Below are positions 52,674 through 61,556 of a stretch of DNA of 64,000 bases, piece after piece (position 1 is the stretch's first letter; each line of letters starts with the position of its first letter). The DNA is taken from NCBI RefSeq assembly GCF_003664645.1, contig NZ_RCHC01000004.1, positions 186,001-250,000 on the forward strand, written 5' to 3'. Under the pieces are notes generated by a model. The model did no database searches. It was not told the origin of the DNA and was given only the letters and a program-made list of their open reading frames with translations. This DNA is from Acinetobacter chengduensis (GTDB lineage: Bacteria > Pseudomonadota > Gammaproteobacteria > Pseudomonadales > Moraxellaceae). A program made the position numbers and the translations under genes.

Positions 52674-54128
52674 ATGTTATCCAATATCCAAGAAAAATGG
52701 TTTTCTAACATCCGTGGGGATGTACTTGCAGGGCTAGTCGTTGCTCTTGCACTAATTCCAGAAGCTATCGCATTTTCAATTATCGCAGGTGTAGATCCTA
52801 AAGTTGGCTTGTACGCATCCTTCTGTATTGCCGTAGTGATTTCATTCGTTGGTGGTCGCCCAGCAATGATTTCAGCAGCTACAGGCGCTATGGCACTACT
52901 CATGGTTACATTAGTCAAAAATCACGGTCTTGAGTATTTACTTGCTGCAACTATTTTAACTGGTGTCTTTCAAATATTAGCGGGTTATTTGAAAATTGCT
53001 AAGCTGATGCGATTTGTTTCTAAATCTGTAGTAATCGGCTTTGTAAATGCCTTAGCTATTTTAATTTTTATGGCACAGCTACCCGAGTTGACTAATGTCA
53101 CTTGGCACGTATATGCATTGGTAGCACTGGGTATATGCATTATCTATTTATTCCCTTTAATTCCCCAATTAGGGAAATTACTACCTTCTCCACTTGTATG
53201 CATTATTGCAATCACATTATTGGCAATTACACTCGGATTTGATGTACGGACAGTGGGTGACATGGGATCTTTACCAGATACCCTTCCAATGTTCTTAATT
53301 CCCAACATTCCCTTAACCATAGAAACGTTAATGATCATTTTGCCCTATTCGCTAGCACTAGCGACAGTTGGCTTACTTGAGTCAATGATGACTGCAACCA
53401 TCGTCGATGAAATGACAGATACACCAAGTGATAAATTTAAGGAATGCAAAGGACAAGGAATTGCCAATATTGCTTCAGGATTTATGGGGGGTATGGCTGG
53501 ATGCGCTATGATTGGTCAATCTATGATTAATATTAAATCTGGCGGACTTACTCGCCTATCAACATTCTCTGCTGGAATTTTTCTTTTATTGCTCGTCGTC
53601 TTTATTAGCGATTGGCTGAAGATTATTCCAATGGCCGCGCTTGTAGCTGTCATGATTATGGTTTCAGTCAGTACCTTTGAATGGAGTTCATTAAGAGCCT
53701 TTAAGCACAATCCTAAAAGTAGCAATATTGTAATGGTCGCAACGGTGATAGTTGTAGTTGCAACACATAACTTAGCCTTAGGTGTATTAACAGGCGTTCT
53801 ATTGTCTGCATTGTTCCTTGCGAACAAGTTAGAAAATGATATCCATGTGGAAACGACTTTAGATGGTACTCAACGTATATATGATTTACATGGTCAAATC
53901 TTTTTTAGCTCTTCTGAAAAATTTATACAGAGTTTTAATTTTAAGGAAGATATAAATACGGTGATTATTGATTTAACACATGCTCATATTTGGGATGTCA
54001 CATCAGTCGCTATGCTTGACTCAGTCATCAGTAAATTTCAAAAGAATGGTGTGAATGTTTCTGTACGTGGTCTAAATGAAGCGAGTACCAATATGATTGA
54101 TAAATATGGTACACATGCCAAAATTTAA
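52674..54128 (+). CDS. SulP-family anion transporter with STAS domain
   Basis: A 484-residue SLC26/SulP transporter. About 10-12 TM helices begin with [20 protein letters not shown] and [15 protein letters not shown], the SulP signature; [17 protein letters not shown] and [20 protein letters not shown] are the conserved TM8-TM10 region. The C-terminal ~85 residues form a STAS domain ([20 protein letters not shown]). The family carries sulfate, bicarbonate or dicarboxylates. The short STAS and the [11 protein letters not shown] motif recall bicarbonate-type members (BicA-like), but the substrate is not certain. Monocistronic. Confidence 0.9.
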   Translation: MLSNIQEKWFSNIRGDVLAGLVVALALIPEAIAFSIIAGVDPKVGLYASFCIAVVISFVGGRPAMISAATGAMALLMVTLVKNHGLEYLLAATILTGVFQILAGYLKIAKLMRFVSKSVVIGFVNALAILIFMAQLPELTNVTWHVYALVALGICIIYLFPLIPQLGKLLPSPLVCIIAITLLAITLGFDVRTVGDMGSLPDTLPMFLIPNIPLTIETLMIILPYSLALATVGLLESMMTATIVDEMTDTPSDKFKECKGQGIANIASGFMGGMAGCAMIGQSMINIKSGGLTRLSTFSAGIFLLLLVVFISDWLKIIPMAALVAVMIMVSVSTFEWSSLRAFKHNPKSSNIVMVATVIVVVATHNLALGVLTGVLLSALFLANKLENDIHVETTLDGTQRIYDLHGQIFFSSSEKFIQSFNFKEDINTVIIDLTHAHIWDVTSVAMLDSVISKFQKNGVNVSVRGLNEASTNMIDKYGTHAKI

Positions 54129-54374
54129 GGTCAGAAGATTGTACATTTAAGTAGAATCTGTACACGCAATCCACGTTTTATATTTTAGAAGAATATTGAT
54201 TCTATTCGTTCCACCTTTTATATGCATTTGCTAATTTAACGTCATAGCTATTATTCGCAAATACAATGCCATTATAGCCACGTGCAAAGGCATTCCAATC
54301 CTTATTTTAAGTGCATTCACTTTGATATATCGACACATCGCTTCTTCTTTGCTCGCTCTGTAGATTGGAAAAAC

Positions 54375-54405
54375 AAAACCCCGATGCTTTCAACATTGGG
54401 GTTTT
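54375..54405. terminator. Bidirectional hairpin downstream of the SulP gene
   Basis: AAAACCCCGATG and CATTGGGGTTTT pair around CTTTCAA and are flanked by A- and T-rich tails on both strands, 247 bases after the transporter stop. Nothing else is recognised in 54129-54374. Confidence 0.75.
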
Positions 54406-54419
54406 TCTTTGGGCATAAA

Positions 54420-54437
54420 AAACCGCCCTAAGGCGGT
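54420..54437 (-). terminator. Terminator of the small minus-strand ORF
   Basis: On the minus strand ACCGCC-TTAG-GGCGGT is followed by TTTTTTATG, 36 bases after the stop of the 65-residue ORF. Confidence 0.8.
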
Positions 54438-54472
54438 ATAAATTACAATTTAGTATTCAGCTCTTGTCGGCA

Positions 54473-54670
54473 TCAAGCCATTAACCAAAGCTCATAATAT
54501 TCTTGGATATCTGGGTTCAAAAATTCATCATTTTCTGAGTCATAGTTAAATGGTTTGTTTTGCAAAAGTTCAGTGCTATTCAATGATGTTAAATATTTTT
54601 TTAAGAATTTCTTAAAAGATTGAATCTCATCTGGAAAAACACTTTCTTCATCCCACAAAATTGTATGCAT
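54473..54670 (-). CDS. Small acidic protein of unknown function
   Basis: A 65-residue acidic protein (MHTILWDEESVFPDEIQSFK start, ending YYELWLMA). No signal peptide or TM segment. I do not recognise a family. Support comes from a clean ATG-to-stop frame with biased amino-acid composition and from the dedicated terminator right behind it; the ribosome site is weak. Confidence 0.5.
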   Translation of the reverse strand: MHTILWDEESVFPDEIQSFKKFLKKYLTSLNSTELLQNKPFNYDSENDEFLNPDIQEYYELWLMA

Positions 54671-54807
54671 GGAAAAGGCTCACAATTTAATCTAATGTGC
54701 GAATTATAGTGTCAACAAATCAACCATACAAGAAATAAGTGTGACTTAATTATCAATAATAGAATAATATTGGGCATGAACCTTGAATCTAAAGTTGGAG
54801 CTGAATA

Positions 54808-55115
54808 CTAAATTTCGTCTTCAAAGGATACATTCCGCTTGGCGACCAATCTTGTAGCACGACGCATTTCAGCTTTTGCCAGAAATATCTTACCAAAATG
54901 ACGACTACACATCATCACGAAAACGTGCTTCAGGTTGGATCCCTACAAGTAAATGTTCGCTTGCTAGGGTATGAGCTTTACAGCACCGTTATTTGGCTAA
55001 AATAATTGACTCATTTGGAATTTCCTCATCAGGATTTAGGCTGATTTTGTAATCTTCCTCAGGAGGTAAATATCAGTTTTTCACATTGGCCCAATACCAT
55101 ACGCTTTTTAGCCAT
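54808..55115 (-). pseudogene. Degraded coding remnant of unknown identity
   Basis: On the minus strand, coding-like pieces follow one another in shifting frames: MAKKRMVLGQCEKLIF from an ATG at 55115, then EEDYKISLNPDEEIPNESII, then VGIQPEARFRDD, then SRHFGKIFLAKAEMRRATRL with VAKRNVSFEDEI and TAG at 54808-54810. At least two frameshifts and two stops interrupt it. No family recognised. The strongest part is the basic C-terminal segment. Confidence 0.45.
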
Positions 55116-55242
55116 ATAGGTATCAATTGAATGGGGAAAAAAGAAAATCCACATACATTCGTTCGCATCTGTATGGCTCTGCTATACAACAACCTAGGCG
55201 CTACACATAGAACGCAGGTCTTTAAATGTTAGGCATTCAAAA

Positions 55243-55258
55243 ACCTCCCGAAGGAGGC
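55243..55258 (-). terminator. Terminator of the small lipoprotein gene
   Basis: On the minus strand GCCTCC-TTCG-GGAGGT is followed by TTTTTG, 16 bases after the stop codon. The TTCG tetraloop is especially stable. Confidence 0.88.
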
Positions 55259-55273
55259 TTAGAGTTAAAGAGC

Positions 55274-55678
55274 TTATTCATTTAAAGTGGATAAATCTAG
55301 CGTCTGATTTGGAACTGGGGTGTCTTTTGGGATTAATTTATAATCTTTCTTATTAAAGCGTATCGGACAGCCTTTATAACCCCATTTGGTGACTATGCTT
55401 TGATCAATCTGAAAAACACTAGTACACCCGATAATTATGTATGGATTACTCATCCTATATACATAAACTTTGCTTGTTGCTGAGATTTGCTTTACTTGCT
55501 CGGGTTGCCCCCATTCACGCAACAATTCACGTTCAGATGCACCAACAAAAGCATTCATTTGATCACTATGAGTTTCATAACGCTTACTACTCCCCGAAAC
55601 TGTAGCAGTTGGGGATAGTGTGCAAGCTGATAAAATCAAAAAAATACCCAAAATACTAAGCTGGGCTAAAAATTTCAT
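55274..55678 (-). CDS. Putative lipoprotein, BamE/SmpA-like in outline
   Basis: A 134-residue lipoprotein: signal LAQLSILGIFLILSAC with lipobox LSAC, lipidated Cys at about residue 19. The mature part has MNAFVGASERELLREWGQPE followed by QVKQISATSKVYVYRM, reminiscent of the helix-then-sheet start of BamE/SmpA-like domains (a glycine-proline turn GQPE after a short helix), and two later cysteines. The family call is tentative. Monocistronic with its own terminator. Confidence 0.72.
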   Translation of the reverse strand: MKFLAQLSILGIFLILSACTLSPTATVSGSSKRYETHSDQMNAFVGASERELLREWGQPEQVKQISATSKVYVYRMSNPYIIIGCTSVFQIDQSIVTKWGYKGCPIRFNKKDYKLIPKDTPVPNQTLDLSTLNE

Positions 55679-55928
55679 TATTGACTCTTCTTATTCATAA
55701 CTGAGTCAAAATACCATTAGTAACTGAGTAAAACCACTAAAATTCCCCCAACAAGTTAATATAATCCTGCCACCAATAAGAAAAGAAAAAACCGCCAATA
55801 CCTACATAATGCATTCCCATTGTGATGCAAACTGATCCTAGTGCTGGAGAACACACAACTTGCATCACGATAAAAAGTCAGATGCTTAATAATCCCATAA
55901 TCAACTTTGAATATAATTCATATAAAAA

Positions 55929-55958
55929 ATACCCGTGGTCATAGAAAGCAACGGGTAT
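55929..55958 (-). terminator. Minus-strand terminator
   Basis: ATACCCGT and ACGGGTAT form a perfect 8-bp stem; on the minus strand it is followed by TTTTTTA. It lies 48 bases after the stop of the 76-residue minus ORF. Confidence 0.75.
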
Positions 55959-56005
55959 ATAAACTGTAAAATTACAAATAAGCATTTCAATATAAATTCT
56001 TATGA

Positions 56006-56236
56006 TCATGAGACTTCAGCAAGCGCTTGTTCTTCTAAAGTCATGCGACGTTTTGCAAAAACCTCTGCAAAGGTTGCTGGACGTAGTAAGTGGCTTAATG
56101 AAAAACTTCTATTCCCATCCAATAGCAATCCTGCACCTTGAACTTTATAAACTTTCACTCTTACAAGATACTGATAAATTTTCTTCCATATCCAATCCTC
56201 CAAGGCTTGAATGAAAAGCTCGATCCTTAAAATCAA
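56006..56236 (-). CDS. Possible small ORF of unknown function
   Basis: A 76-residue frame with TGA at 56006. The C-terminal half, GAGLLLDGNRSFSLSHLLRP then ATFAEVFAKRRMTLEEQALA, looks coding, while the N-terminal part is less convincing. It may be the 3' scrap of a longer gene. A minus-strand terminator follows at 55929-55958, which supports transcription of this strand. No ribosome site or family is evident. Confidence 0.3.
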   Translation of the reverse strand: MILRIELFIQALEDWIWKKIYQYLVRVKVYKVQGAGLLLDGNRSFSLSHLLRPATFAEVFAKRRMTLEEQALAEVS

Positions 56237-56370
56237 GCTTTTAAACTTGCAAATCCATAGATAGTGAGTTTACCTACTTTACGCAGGTATTAACTTTTCC
56301 ATTTTTTCACTATTCGATCTGTTTCGTTCAGCTCATTAGGTGTTAAAACACGAGTATTTAATGTATTAAA

Positions 56371-56395
56371 AAACCCACTTATTTCTAAGCGGGCT
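56371..56395 (-). terminator. Minus-strand terminator without recognised gene
   Basis: On the minus strand AGCCCGCTTA-GAAA-TAAGTGGGTT with one mismatch, followed by TTTT. Upstream on that strand a 45-codon frame (GTG at 56537, TAG at 56400-56402) contains a hydrophobic run KLILFLATVQNVLK but has no ATG or clear ribosome site. Confidence 0.65.
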
Positions 56396-56540
56396 ACCCC
56401 TATATCATTTGCGCTGATTCAGGTTTAAGTACATTTTGTACGGTGGCTAAAAATAGGATTAATTTCGCATAAACACAAATATATTTTTTTATGCATTTTA
56501 AAATTCCATTTTTTAAACTGATATCAAGATACCCCACAAT

Positions 56541-56570
56541 AAAAAAAGCCTACTACAGGATGAGCAGGCC
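56541..56570 (-). terminator. Minus-strand terminator, possible 3' end of a small RNA
   Basis: On the minus strand GCCTGCT...AGTAGGC (one mismatch) is followed by seven T. Immediately before it lies a second small hairpin ACACC-TGACC-GGTGT (56579-56593). No open frame precedes it, so a non-coding RNA end is possible. Confidence 0.6.
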
Positions 56571-56785
56571 AAAAGAGAACACCGGTCAGGTGTATCCGAA
56601 ACTACAGTAATTTCTTGCGGTGATTTTATGTACGTTTATATAACCTTACATTGGCGAAATATATCATATTATTAATGATATTCAGTTTAACCCATCACAC
56701 TATCTGTCTAACTTAAACATCAATACCCGTACAACTCAGCACTACAATAGATAGTTGATCTGCAAAGCAATATTAAGAAAAAAGA

Positions 56786-56815
56786 AAACCCTATTACCAT
56801 GAAAGAATAGGGTTT
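56786..56815 (-). terminator. Minus-strand terminator without recognised gene
   Basis: AAACCCTATT and AATAGGGTTT form a perfect 10-bp stem with a 10-base loop; on the minus strand TTCTTTTTTC follows. Confidence 0.7.
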
Positions 56816-56868
56816 GGCACCGTAATAAGTTCGGTTAACTTACAGCTTTTCTTTATCATTCTAAAAAA

Positions 56869-56900
56869 AACCTGCTTATCTCTCCCAAAATAAGCAGGTT
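56869..56900 (-). terminator. Minus-strand terminator downstream of the 79-residue ORF
   Basis: AACCTGCTTAT and ATAAGCAGGTT form a perfect 11-bp stem with a 10-base loop and T-rich tail (eight T) on the minus strand. It is 134 bases after the stop of the gene at 57035-57274. Confidence 0.85.
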
Positions 56901-57034
56901 CACATTCGCTGATTCTTAAATCTTAGTTTTTTTATTTCTTGCCGATAAATATATAGGCCAAATATTTCAGAAATATTAATAAAATATGATTTTTCACATA
57001 ATCAGCATTTAATAATTTAAATTACTATAAGAAA

Positions 57035-57274
57035 CTAATCTTTGGTGCACTTAACTTCAAATTGATACTCATCTTGGGTAACTTTGATTTTTATATTCTT
57101 ATATTTTCGTTTGTTAGGATCCATTGCTGAGCCTGCTACAGTCTCAAAGAACTTACGATCATCCATTAACTCAGCGTAAGCTTTATATCCTAATAATATT
57201 TTTTCAGGTTTTTTTCCTTCAGCTACTAATTTACTAAGAGTATCTTCTAGTTTCTTAACTGTTAAAATAGACAT
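57035..57274 (-). CDS. Small protein of unknown function
   Basis: A 79-residue basic protein (MSILTVKKLEDTLSKLVAEG start, central KILLGYKAYAELMDDRKFFE, C-terminal KIKVTQDEYQFEVKCTKD). Clean ATG and balanced composition argue that it is real. No signal or TM. The LGYKAYAEL stretch is the sort seen in small phage-type proteins, but I cannot name a family. Confidence 0.55.
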   Translation of the reverse strand: MSILTVKKLEDTLSKLVAEGKKPEKILLGYKAYAELMDDRKFFETVAGSAMDPNKRKYKNIKIKVTQDEYQFEVKCTKD

Positions 57275-57370
57275 ACCACTTAAAGCTCAAAATAAAATTT
57301 TATTATGACTCTTGTTTGTGAATATACAATGTCAAAAAAGCCCACGATTTTACCCCAGAAAAACAATTAA

Positions 57371-57652
57371 TAATAAAATTTAAAGGTTACATTCACTTGT
57401 CCTAAATTTGTCCTTCTTGCACTTCAACAGTCTATAAATTTTTTTTTGTAGAACACCATAAAAATCAATTAATTTTCAAAATCTTATAGATTTTTTCATG
57501 AAATAGCCCAAATTCGGTCTATTTTTTACTTACAGTGGAGATCGCACTACTCCTGAAAACATATTATTGTGGAACATACTTACCCGTAATGGATTAAGTT
57601 TAGCCAATGTTGGGCTATGGATGTCTCGCCTCGTCTGAAAGAAGCGAGCATG
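57371..57652 (+). repeat. Dispersed repeat, copy B
   Basis: About 282 bases matching copy A at 48352-48710 in the same orientation, from TTTAAAGGTTACATTCA to AAGCGAGCATG. It lacks the long palindrome and the GC hairpin of copy A. In the 90-base core (57530-57619), a minus-strand frame HSPTLAKLNPLRVSMFHNNM then FSGVVRSPL and stop is kept open in both copies (20 of 29 residues identical). Nothing else is recognised in 57275-57817. Confidence 0.75.
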
Positions 57653-57817
57653 TCCACTCGGCCTCACAATTAGATTCTAAATAGGCCCATCAAGATATAT
57701 TGAAATTAATATTTCAAAATGGGCCATATCTATTTCGTTTTTCCTTCTGGAGATTTTTGACTGATCTAACAATCATGTAGCAATTGATGATTACATATTT
57801 ATGTTCGCTTGCTCAAT

Positions 57818-59206
57818 TTAATCATTTTTGGGATGTTGACCAAAAAAATGCTGTAAAGCATCCTGTACCACGATCTGCCATACTGCATACGAATGCCCGC
57901 CAGTATATGTTTTAAATACAACATCTTGGCCTTTCGATTTCAAGTCATTGGCCACTATTGGAGAAGTATTTAAAATACTCAATTCATTATGTGCTCGCGA
58001 AGTTTCATAACTATTTGCTGAAATGAACCAATGTTGCTTAATCGGTAGAGCTTGATTACGGATGATACGACTCATGCCATTAGGTTCATCACTTTTTTCT
58101 TTTTGCCACCAAAATGATCCAGATAAGGGTACGACATGGCTAATCTGTGTTGGATTTTCTAACGCAATATATGCAGAGCTTAAACCACCTAAACTCGATC
58201 CGAGCAACACTGTTTTATGTGCATCGCGTTCAATCTGCTGGTCTAACCACGGTAAAAACTCTGTTTGGAAAAAGTTCGAAAAATCTGTGTTAGGTGTAAG
58301 TTCCTTTGGACGAGTCTTTGCATCAATTGGATCGATAAATACTGCTTGAATAGGAGGTAATTTGCCTTGTTCAACTAAAATATCTAAAGCTTTTGGAACT
58401 TGTAACAAATTGGCATATTCATTACCATCAAAAAATATAGCCGTAATATAGCTTTGCTCTGGTTGCTTTTTAATAGATTGATAAATTGTGATCTTGCGTT
58501 CATTGTTTAGTATATTACTTTTTAAATTCAATGTCTTAAGTTGTAATGAACGTTTTGCATATTGTGATGGGTTGATGAACTTTGGCGCTTGATCCAACAC
58601 TAATATGTTTTCATTTCTGAGCCCATTAATATCTTTATCTAGTAATCGCTTGGAATTATAGGCATCAAATTGGAAGGAATCGCGCAGCGCCATACGTTGC
58701 TGACGTGACTCTTTAAGCTCAGTATTAAGATGAGGACAGTAATTGGATAAATACCCATCTACATTCTTGATATCAACAGCGAAACTATAACTCCCAATAA
58801 AATCATTTTGAACGATGACTTCTTTAAACCAAATATCTGTATTGGGTATACGTGTTAACCATTCATGATCGTTGCTTGGCCCACCGACTAAACGTACGTT
58901 ATGCTTTGCACCTCGCCATAAATAAATCACTCGACTTGAAGATTTACTAAGTTTCTCAACCACTGGTGTCTGAATCGTGGTGATCTGATTCCAAAATTGT
59001 TCAATTATTTGACTGCGTTGGCTTTCTGGTACGGTTGCTAACTGCTTATTTAAATTTATTAATAAATTACTTGTAGGTTGTACTGCCTCGCATGGGGAAG
59101 CATATACAAGGCGATGATTTTTATCATGAATAGATTCAGCATGTGTGAATTGGTGCAGTCCTATTCCCTGACACAACAATATCATCATCAAAACTTTCTT
59201 GCCCAT
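57818..59206 (-). CDS. Exported Fes-type esterase (enterochelin esterase family)
   Basis: A 462-residue protein. I start it at the ATG at 59206 (MGKKVLMMILLCQGIGLHQF), directly behind GGAGTGGGG; an in-frame ATG at 59251 lacks such a site. The signal peptide implies periplasmic export, unlike cytoplasmic E. coli Fes. An N-terminal beta-sandwich Fes domain (about 75-170, VIYLWRGAKHNVRLVGG) precedes an esterase_D-type alpha/beta-hydrolase with AIFFDGNEYANLL, nucleophile elbow GSSLGGLSS and catalytic His in YTGGHSYAVWQ. It likely hydrolyses a catecholate siderophore or its iron complex. A Fur-box-like site lies upstream. Confidence 0.85.
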   Translation of the reverse strand: MGKKVLMMILLCQGIGLHQFTHAESIHDKNHRLVYASPCEAVQPTSNLLINLNKQLATVPESQRSQIIEQFWNQITTIQTPVVEKLSKSSSRVIYLWRGAKHNVRLVGGPSNDHEWLTRIPNTDIWFKEVIVQNDFIGSYSFAVDIKNVDGYLSNYCPHLNTELKESRQQRMALRDSFQFDAYNSKRLLDKDINGLRNENILVLDQAPKFINPSQYAKRSLQLKTLNLKSNILNNERKITIYQSIKKQPEQSYITAIFFDGNEYANLLQVPKALDILVEQGKLPPIQAVFIDPIDAKTRPKELTPNTDFSNFFQTEFLPWLDQQIERDAHKTVLLGSSLGGLSSAYIALENPTQISHVVPLSGSFWWQKEKSDEPNGMSRIIRNQALPIKQHWFISANSYETSRAHNELSILNTSPIVANDLKSKGQDVVFKTYTGGHSYAVWQIVVQDALQHFFGQHPKND

Positions 59207-59260
59207 TACCCCACTCCATTTATGATGTATAAACGGCCTGAATAATAACACTTAATTTTA

Positions 59261-59279
59261 ATAAATGATTATCTTTTGC
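59261..59279 (-). promoter_or_regulatory. Fur-box-like site before the Fes-type esterase
   Basis: On the minus strand GCAAAAGATAATCATTTAT matches 13 of 19 positions of the Fur consensus GATAATGATAATCATTATC by my alignment, including the core GATAATCATT. It is about 55 bases upstream of the ATG. Confidence 0.6.
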
Positions 59280-59396
59280 ATTTACAAAGTTGCTTTTACT
59301 GGCTTTTATAACTGAATAAGAGCATTAAGTTTAAAAAATAATTAAAGGGGCCCTCATCAAAATAGATCACTTCTTAATTAATGAAAAATTTCTCAT

Positions 59397-59427
59397 AAAA
59401 AAATGAGGAATTATTTCCTCATTTTTT
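59397..59427. terminator. Terminator at the end of the glnT-glxBCD operon
   Basis: AAAAATGAGGAA and TTCCTCATTTTT pair around a short loop with A and T tails on both sides, 12 bases after the glxD stop. Confidence 0.9.
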
Positions 59428-59438
59428 ATCTTAGACCA

Positions 59439-60773
59439 TTAATATTGCACTTGACCCGGAATCCAGTTGGTACCCGCCAGTGGCACTCGTGCCATTGCTG
59501 CCGCCTCAACATTGAGTGCAACTAGATCTTCAGGATCAAGATTGTGCAAATGTGACTTACCACATGCACGTGCCATTGTTTGTGCTTCCAGCACCAACAC
59601 ACGTAAATAGTTCGCTAAGTGACGACCACCTTCTACTGGATCTAAACGCTTAGACAGTTCAGGATCTTGTGTGGTAATCCCCGCAGGGTCACGGCCATTT
59701 TGCCAGTCATCATAATAGCCAGCACCTGAACCGATTTCTTTCAGATCTTTGTCTAAACGCGGATGGTTATCTCCCAGTGCAATCAAGGCAGCTGTACCAA
59801 TTGCAACAGCATCTGCACCCAAAGCCATTGCTTTAGCAACGTCTGCGCCAGTACGAATACCGCCTGAAACAATCAGCTGTACTTTACGGTGCATCCCCAT
59901 TTCCTGCAAAGCTTGAATCGCTTGCGGAATAGCTGGCAAAATTGGAATGCCCACATGCTCAATAAATACTTCTTGAGTCGCGGCAGTACCGCCTTGCATA
60001 CCGTCCAGCACAATAACATCTGCGCCCGCTTTAACTGCTAACTTAACGTCATAATATGGACGACTTGCACCGATTTTTACGTAAATCGGTTTTTCCCAAT
60101 CTGTAATTTCACGGATTTCCGCAATTTTGATAGCCAAATCATCTGGACCTGTCCAATCAGGATGGCGACATGCACTACGCTGATCAACACCGACTGGTAA
60201 AGTACGCATGCCCGCAACACGTTCTGTCACTTTCATGCCCAATAGCATACCGCCACCGCCTGGTTTTGCGCCTTGTCCCAATACAATTTCAATTGCATCT
60301 GCTTTACGCAAATCATCAGGATTCATGCCATAGCGAGATGGTAGATATTGATAAACCAAAGTATCTGAATGTCCACGTTCTTCAGGTGTCATACCGCCAT
60401 CACCTGTAGTGGTTGATGTACCCACCATTGATGCGCCACGGCCTAAAGATTCTTTAGCGTTGGCAGATAATGCGCCAAAGCTCATACCAGCGATGGTGAC
60501 TGGAATTTTAAGGTGAATCGGTTTTTTAGCGAAACGCGTGCCCAGCACCACATCTGTACCGCATTTTTCGCGGTAACCTTCTAATGGATAACGCGACATA
60601 CTTGCACCTAAGAGCAGTAAATCATCAAAATGTGGAACTTTACGTTTGGTACCGCCACCGCGAATATCATAAATACCTGTTGCAGCCGCGCGTTGGATTT
60701 CCTGTATTGCCAAGCGGTCAAAAGTAGCTGATTCGCGTAATACAGGTTCAAATTCTTGGATAGTTTGAGTCAT
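59439..60773 (-). CDS. glxD: FMN-binding glutamate-synthase-like subunit (GlxD/MgsC-type)
   Basis: A 444-residue protein corresponding to the FMN/synthase domain of GltB as a free-standing subunit. Motifs include GMSFGALSANAKESLGRGAS, the TGDGGMTPEERG turn, GQGAKPGGGGML, then KIGASRPYYDVKLAVKAGAD and LDGMQGGTAATQEVF, ending with SGGIRTGADVAKAMALGADA. These form the FMN-binding TIM barrel that condenses ammonia with 2-oxoglutarate or an amine acceptor. I see single cysteines (EKCGT, SACRHP, RACGKSH) but not the closely spaced three-cysteine 3Fe-4S motif of GltB. It is the last of four genes, 26 bases after glxC, preceded by GGAG. Confidence 0.85.
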   Translation of the reverse strand: MTQTIQEFEPVLRESATFDRLAIQEIQRAAATGIYDIRGGGTKRKVPHFDDLLLLGASMSRYPLEGYREKCGTDVVLGTRFAKKPIHLKIPVTIAGMSFGALSANAKESLGRGASMVGTSTTTGDGGMTPEERGHSDTLVYQYLPSRYGMNPDDLRKADAIEIVLGQGAKPGGGGMLLGMKVTERVAGMRTLPVGVDQRSACRHPDWTGPDDLAIKIAEIREITDWEKPIYVKIGASRPYYDVKLAVKAGADVIVLDGMQGGTAATQEVFIEHVGIPILPAIPQAIQALQEMGMHRKVQLIVSGGIRTGADVAKAMALGADAVAIGTAALIALGDNHPRLDKDLKEIGSGAGYYDDWQNGRDPAGITTQDPELSKRLDPVEGGRHLANYLRVLVLEAQTMARACGKSHLHNLDPEDLVALNVEAAAMARVPLAGTNWIPGQVQY

Positions 60774-60799
60774 GATTTATTCTCCATTATTACGCAAAA

Positions 60800-61525
60800 T
60801 TAGTATGCAGATGCATTATCGACTTTAAAGTTGTATAGCTGACGTGCAGAACCGTAACGCTTGAAAGATGCTGGATCTTCATTAAATCCTGCCTTTGTCA
60901 GCAATTCCGCGAGTTCCTCTAAATGTTCCTGACGCATTTCTTTTTCAATACAATCCGAACCTAAAGATTTCACTATTCCTTTTACATAAATGCGGGTTTC
61001 ATACAATGAATCACCCAATGCATCGCCAGCATCGCCACAGACGACCAATCGACCAGCTTGCCCCATAAAGCAGCTCATGTGCCCAATGCTCCCCCCCACC
61101 ACAATATCGACACCTTTCATCGAAATTCCACAGCGTGCACCTGCATCCCCATCAATGACCAATAAGCCACCATGTGCAGTCGCACCTGCCGCCTGTGATG
61201 CATTGCCTTTAATATGCACCGAACCTGACATCATATTTTCTGCTACGCCCACGCCCACATTGCCATTTACAATCACATTGGCTTCTTGATTCATACCTGC
61301 GCAGTAGTAGCCTGCATGACCTTCAATTGTGACATTCACAGGTGCTTTAATACCGACCGCAATATTATGCTGACCACCTGGATTTGTGACTGTCCAATCC
61401 ACAATGCTTTCGGTTAATTCTGCTGTATGCAGTGCTTGGTTTAGATCTCGAATGCTATCAATACTTAAATCAAATTCATCTTTTAAAATAGAAGTGCTGA
61501 TTTTTTCCGCCAATGCTGTATTCAT
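60800..61525 (-). CDS. glxC: GltB C-terminal-domain-like subunit (GlxC/MgsB-type)
   Basis: A 241-residue protein equivalent to the third (GXGXG) domain of glutamate synthase. It shows the repetitive right-handed beta-helix pattern of glycines: GQHNIAVGIKAPVNVTIEGH, AGYYCAGMNQEANVIVNGNV, GVGVAENMMSGSVHIKGNAS. I start it at the ATG at 61525 (MNTALAEK), behind AGGATACAA; the open frame runs 36 codons further upstream without family character. This domain links the amidotransferase and FMN domains. Between glxB (31 bases) and glxD (26 bases). Confidence 0.87.
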   Translation of the reverse strand: MNTALAEKISTSILKDEFDLSIDSIRDLNQALHTAELTESIVDWTVTNPGGQHNIAVGIKAPVNVTIEGHAGYYCAGMNQEANVIVNGNVGVGVAENMMSGSVHIKGNASQAAGATAHGGLLVIDGDAGARCGISMKGVDIVVGGSIGHMSCFMGQAGRLVVCGDAGDALGDSLYETRIYVKGIVKSLGSDCIEKEMRQEHLEELAELLTKAGFNEDPASFKRYGSARQLYNFKVDNASAY

Positions 61526-61556
61526 AAGTTGTATCCTATTTTCTCTATTTTTTGTC

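Noticed and set aside
59439..60773. GltB large subunit fragment (pseudogene)
   Set aside because: It has its own ribosome site, complete FMN-barrel motifs and the usual length of a stand-alone subunit.
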